Made by a program: the position numbers and the translations under genes
DNA from: Adlercreutzia mucosicola DSM 19490
GTDB taxonomy: Bacteria > Actinomycetota > Coriobacteriia > Coriobacteriales > Eggerthellaceae
Length of the DNA: 64,000 nt
Reading direction: 5' to 3'
NCBI RefSeq assembly: GCF_000422625.1
Contig: NZ_AUGK01000013.1
Location: 42,190-106,189, forward strand
Notes under the pieces: generated by a model
Told to the model about the DNA's origin: nothing
Databases searched by the model: none
The model's input: the letters and a program-made list of their open reading frames with translations, nothing else
Shown: piece after piece, positions 62,516-64,000 of the stretch
Position numbering within the stretch: the first letter of the stretch is position 1
Layout of the letters: every line of letters begins with the position of its first letter

Positions 62516-64000
62516 CTAGGCGGCGCCTCCCGGTAAGATCATCATGGCCGCCGTGAGGATGACCATGCACACCACGCCCAGGACCACGAACAGCTTCGCG
62601 CCGAACTTGAGCCAGGTGGAGTACTCGATCTTGGCCAGGGCCAAGCCGCCCATGATGGCGCCGGAGGTGGGCGTGAACAGGTTCACGAGGCCGTTGCCGG
62701 CGGAGTAGATCATGACCATGGCCTCAACGGAGAAGTTGAGCTGGTTGGCCAGGCCGCCCATAATGGGCATGGACACGGTGGCCATGCCGGAGGAGGACGG
62801 GATGAGGAAGGACAGCAGCACGTAGAGCAGGAAGGACAGCGGCGCGAAGATGATCGCCGACATGCCGTTGAGGGCAGCTGCCGCGTTGTTGAGGATCCAC
62901 ATGTCCAGGCCGGTCTGGCCCATGAGCACGGTGATCGAGCGGGCCAGGGCGATGATCAGCACGACCGACATCATGTCGGCGGCGCCGTTGATGAAGGCCT
63001 TCACGAAGCGGCTCTCGGACACGCCGCCGATGATGCCGATGATGAGGGCCATCAGCAGGAACCAGGTGGAGGCCTCGTCGAAGTACCAGCCGCCCAAGGG
63101 CACGCCGGTCAGGAAGGACGACCAGGCGGGAGAGGTCTCGACCTCTTCCACGGAGGTGGCCTCCACGGGCTCGGCGATGGTGGTCACGGTGGCGCCGTCG
63201 TTGGCGTCGTCGATAGCGGTGGCGATCTCCTCGCCCGTCAGGGTGGTGGTCACTTCCTCGGTCGTGGCGCCGGCATTGAAGCCGTCGAAGCCGAGATCGG
63301 ACCACGGGATGAAGGACACGATCATGATGACGAAGGTCAGTGCGAACACCACGAGCGACGCCTTCTGGCGACCGGTCATCTTCGGAGCCTCGGCCTGGTT
63401 GTCAGCGGCCTCGGCCTCGGAATCCTTCATGCCCCACTCGTTCATCATGTCCTGCTGCTCCTGCAGCGACAGGAAGGTGGAGCCCTTGTCGTTCATGACC
63501 TTCTTGGCGTAGCGCATCACGAACACGATGGAGATGGCCAGGGTCACGATCCACAGCAGGGCGCCCAGGCCGATGATGGTGGCCTGGTTCACCGCAATGC
63601 CCACACCCGAGAGCGCGTCCACGGCCACGCCCACGGCGAACGGGTTCACCGTGGAGCCCAGCACGCCGCAGCCCGCGCCCAGAAGGACGACCGCCGCGCC
63701 GGTCAGGCTGTCGAAGCCCGCGGCCACCATAGTGGCGGCCAGGAGCAGGTAGAAGGGCACCGTCTCCTCGCACATGCCGTAGGTGGTGCCGCCGATGGAG
63801 AAGATGATCATGAGGATCGGGATGAGCACCAGCTCGTTGCCCTTCAGCTTGTGCACCAGAGCGGCGATGCCCGCGTCCAGGGCGCCGGTCTCGGTGATGA
63901 TGCCCAGAAAGCCGCCGAGGATCATGACGAACAGGCAGACGGGCAAAGCGTCGCTGAAGCCGGCCACGGGCGCGGTCAGCACGCCGGACAGGGTGGCGCC
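62516..64000 (-). CDS. YfcC/DcuC-like membrane carrier (5' end beyond window)
   Basis: A polytopic secondary carrier of the C4-dicarboxylate anaerobic carrier/YfcC group. About 494 residues are visible and the frame runs off the window edge, so some N-terminal helices are missing. Typical parts are SDALPVCLFVMILGGFLGIITETGALDAG, FSIGGTTYGMCEETVPFYLL, GWYFDEASTWFLLMALIIGII, IPSSSGMATVSMPIMGGLANQ and LFTPTSGAIMGGLALAKI. Between two helices lies a hydrophilic Thr/Glu-rich insert of about 50 residues (EEVTTTLTGEEIATAIDDAN). Substrate (basic amino acid, peptide or dicarboxylate) unknown. Confidence 0.9.
   Translation of the reverse strand, partial: GATLSGVLTAPVAGFSDALPVCLFVMILGGFLGIITETGALDAGIAALVHKLKGNELVLIPILMIIFSIGGTTYGMCEETVPFYLLLAATMVAAGFDSLTGAAVVLLGAGCGVLGSTVNPFAVGVAVDALSGVGIAVNQATIIGLGALLWIVTLAISIVFVMRYAKKVMNDKGSTFLSLQEQQDMMNEWGMKDSEAEAADNQAEAPKMTGRQKASLVVFALTFVIMIVSFIPWSDLGFDGFNAGATTEEVTTTLTGEEIATAIDDANDGATVTTIAEPVEATSVEEVETSPAWSSFLTGVPLGGWYFDEASTWFLLMALIIGIIGGVSESRFVKAFINGAADMMSVVLIIALARSITVLMGQTGLDMWILNNAAAALNGMSAIIFAPLSFLLYVLLSFLIPSSSGMATVSMPIMGGLANQLNFSVEAMVMIYSAGNGLVNLFTPTSGAIMGGLALAKIEYSTWLKFGAKLFVVLGVVCMVILTAAMMILPGGAA

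Overview
This GC-rich window, about two-thirds G+C by eye, looks like the chromosome of an anaerobic actinobacterium of class Coriobacteriia, most likely Eggerthellaceae (an Eggerthella, Gordonibacter, Adlercreutzia or Slackia relative). The support is: a Tat-exported molybdopterin oxidoreductase with an Fe-S partner and FdhD; a very large BTAD-type regulator beside cytochrome bd genes; a transketolase split into two genes; a two-subunit glycyl-tRNA synthetase; and a rpiB-glyA-upp-dCMP deaminase-atp gene order. The genus cannot be named from what is visible. Almost every gene lies on the minus strand. Only a LEA-like protein and an NSS transporter are on plus.

Layout, given by rising coordinate (transcription mostly runs the other way). 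1-5.1 kb: F-type ATP synthase operon atpI-B-E-F-H-A-G, with atpG cut by the window edge. 5.4-8.4 kb: dCMP deaminase, upp, glyA, rpiB. 8.8-14.9 kb: a five-gene run (HI0933-type flavoprotein, second flavoprotein, Sua5/YrdC, lipase, glpK) in which all four junctions are 4-bp ATGA overlaps. 15-20.8 kb: glyQ-glyS, then rpsP-khpA-rimM-trmD-lepB. 20.9-26.4 kb: five-gene peptide/nickel-class ABC importer, probably for nickel. 26.5-29.3 kb: ftsY-ffh. 29.5-31.5 kb: the two plus-strand genes. 31.5-38.6 kb: respiratory block (fdhD, Fe-S subunit, Mo subunit, SPFH protein, GntR regulator, NrfD-like membrane protein). 38.6-46.9 kb: rnr, an S41 protease homologue, ftsEX, split transketolase, prfB. 46.9-55.3 kb: secA, cydAB and their neighbouring regulator. 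55.7-62.2 kb: rplU-rpmA-obgE-proB-proA-nadD-yqeK-rsfS. 62.5-64 kb: the 3' part of a YfcC-type carrier.

Most of the window is ordinary housekeeping. The main departures are as follows. (1) Two copies of a palindromic repeat share core blocks GCTCGGGCAG, TCCTCGCT and CTGCGGAA. One fills the glyA-upp gap and the other is inserted in frame inside trmD, adding about 40 residues. (2) The S41 protease homologue next to ftsEX has alanine in place of its catalytic serine. (3) FtsY carries its long acidic domain at the C terminus and ends in an FtsY-N-terminus-like peptide. (4) A NikR-like spaced palindrome lies in front of the ABC importer. (5) A 10-bp sequence, TACTATGACA, is shared by the gntR and Mo-oxidoreductase promoter regions. 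(6) RF2 reads SPT instead of SPF, and FdhD has lost one cysteine of its CxxC motif.

No tRNA, rRNA, CRISPR array, insertion sequence or prophage was found. All database-level statements are from memory of the families; no search was run.
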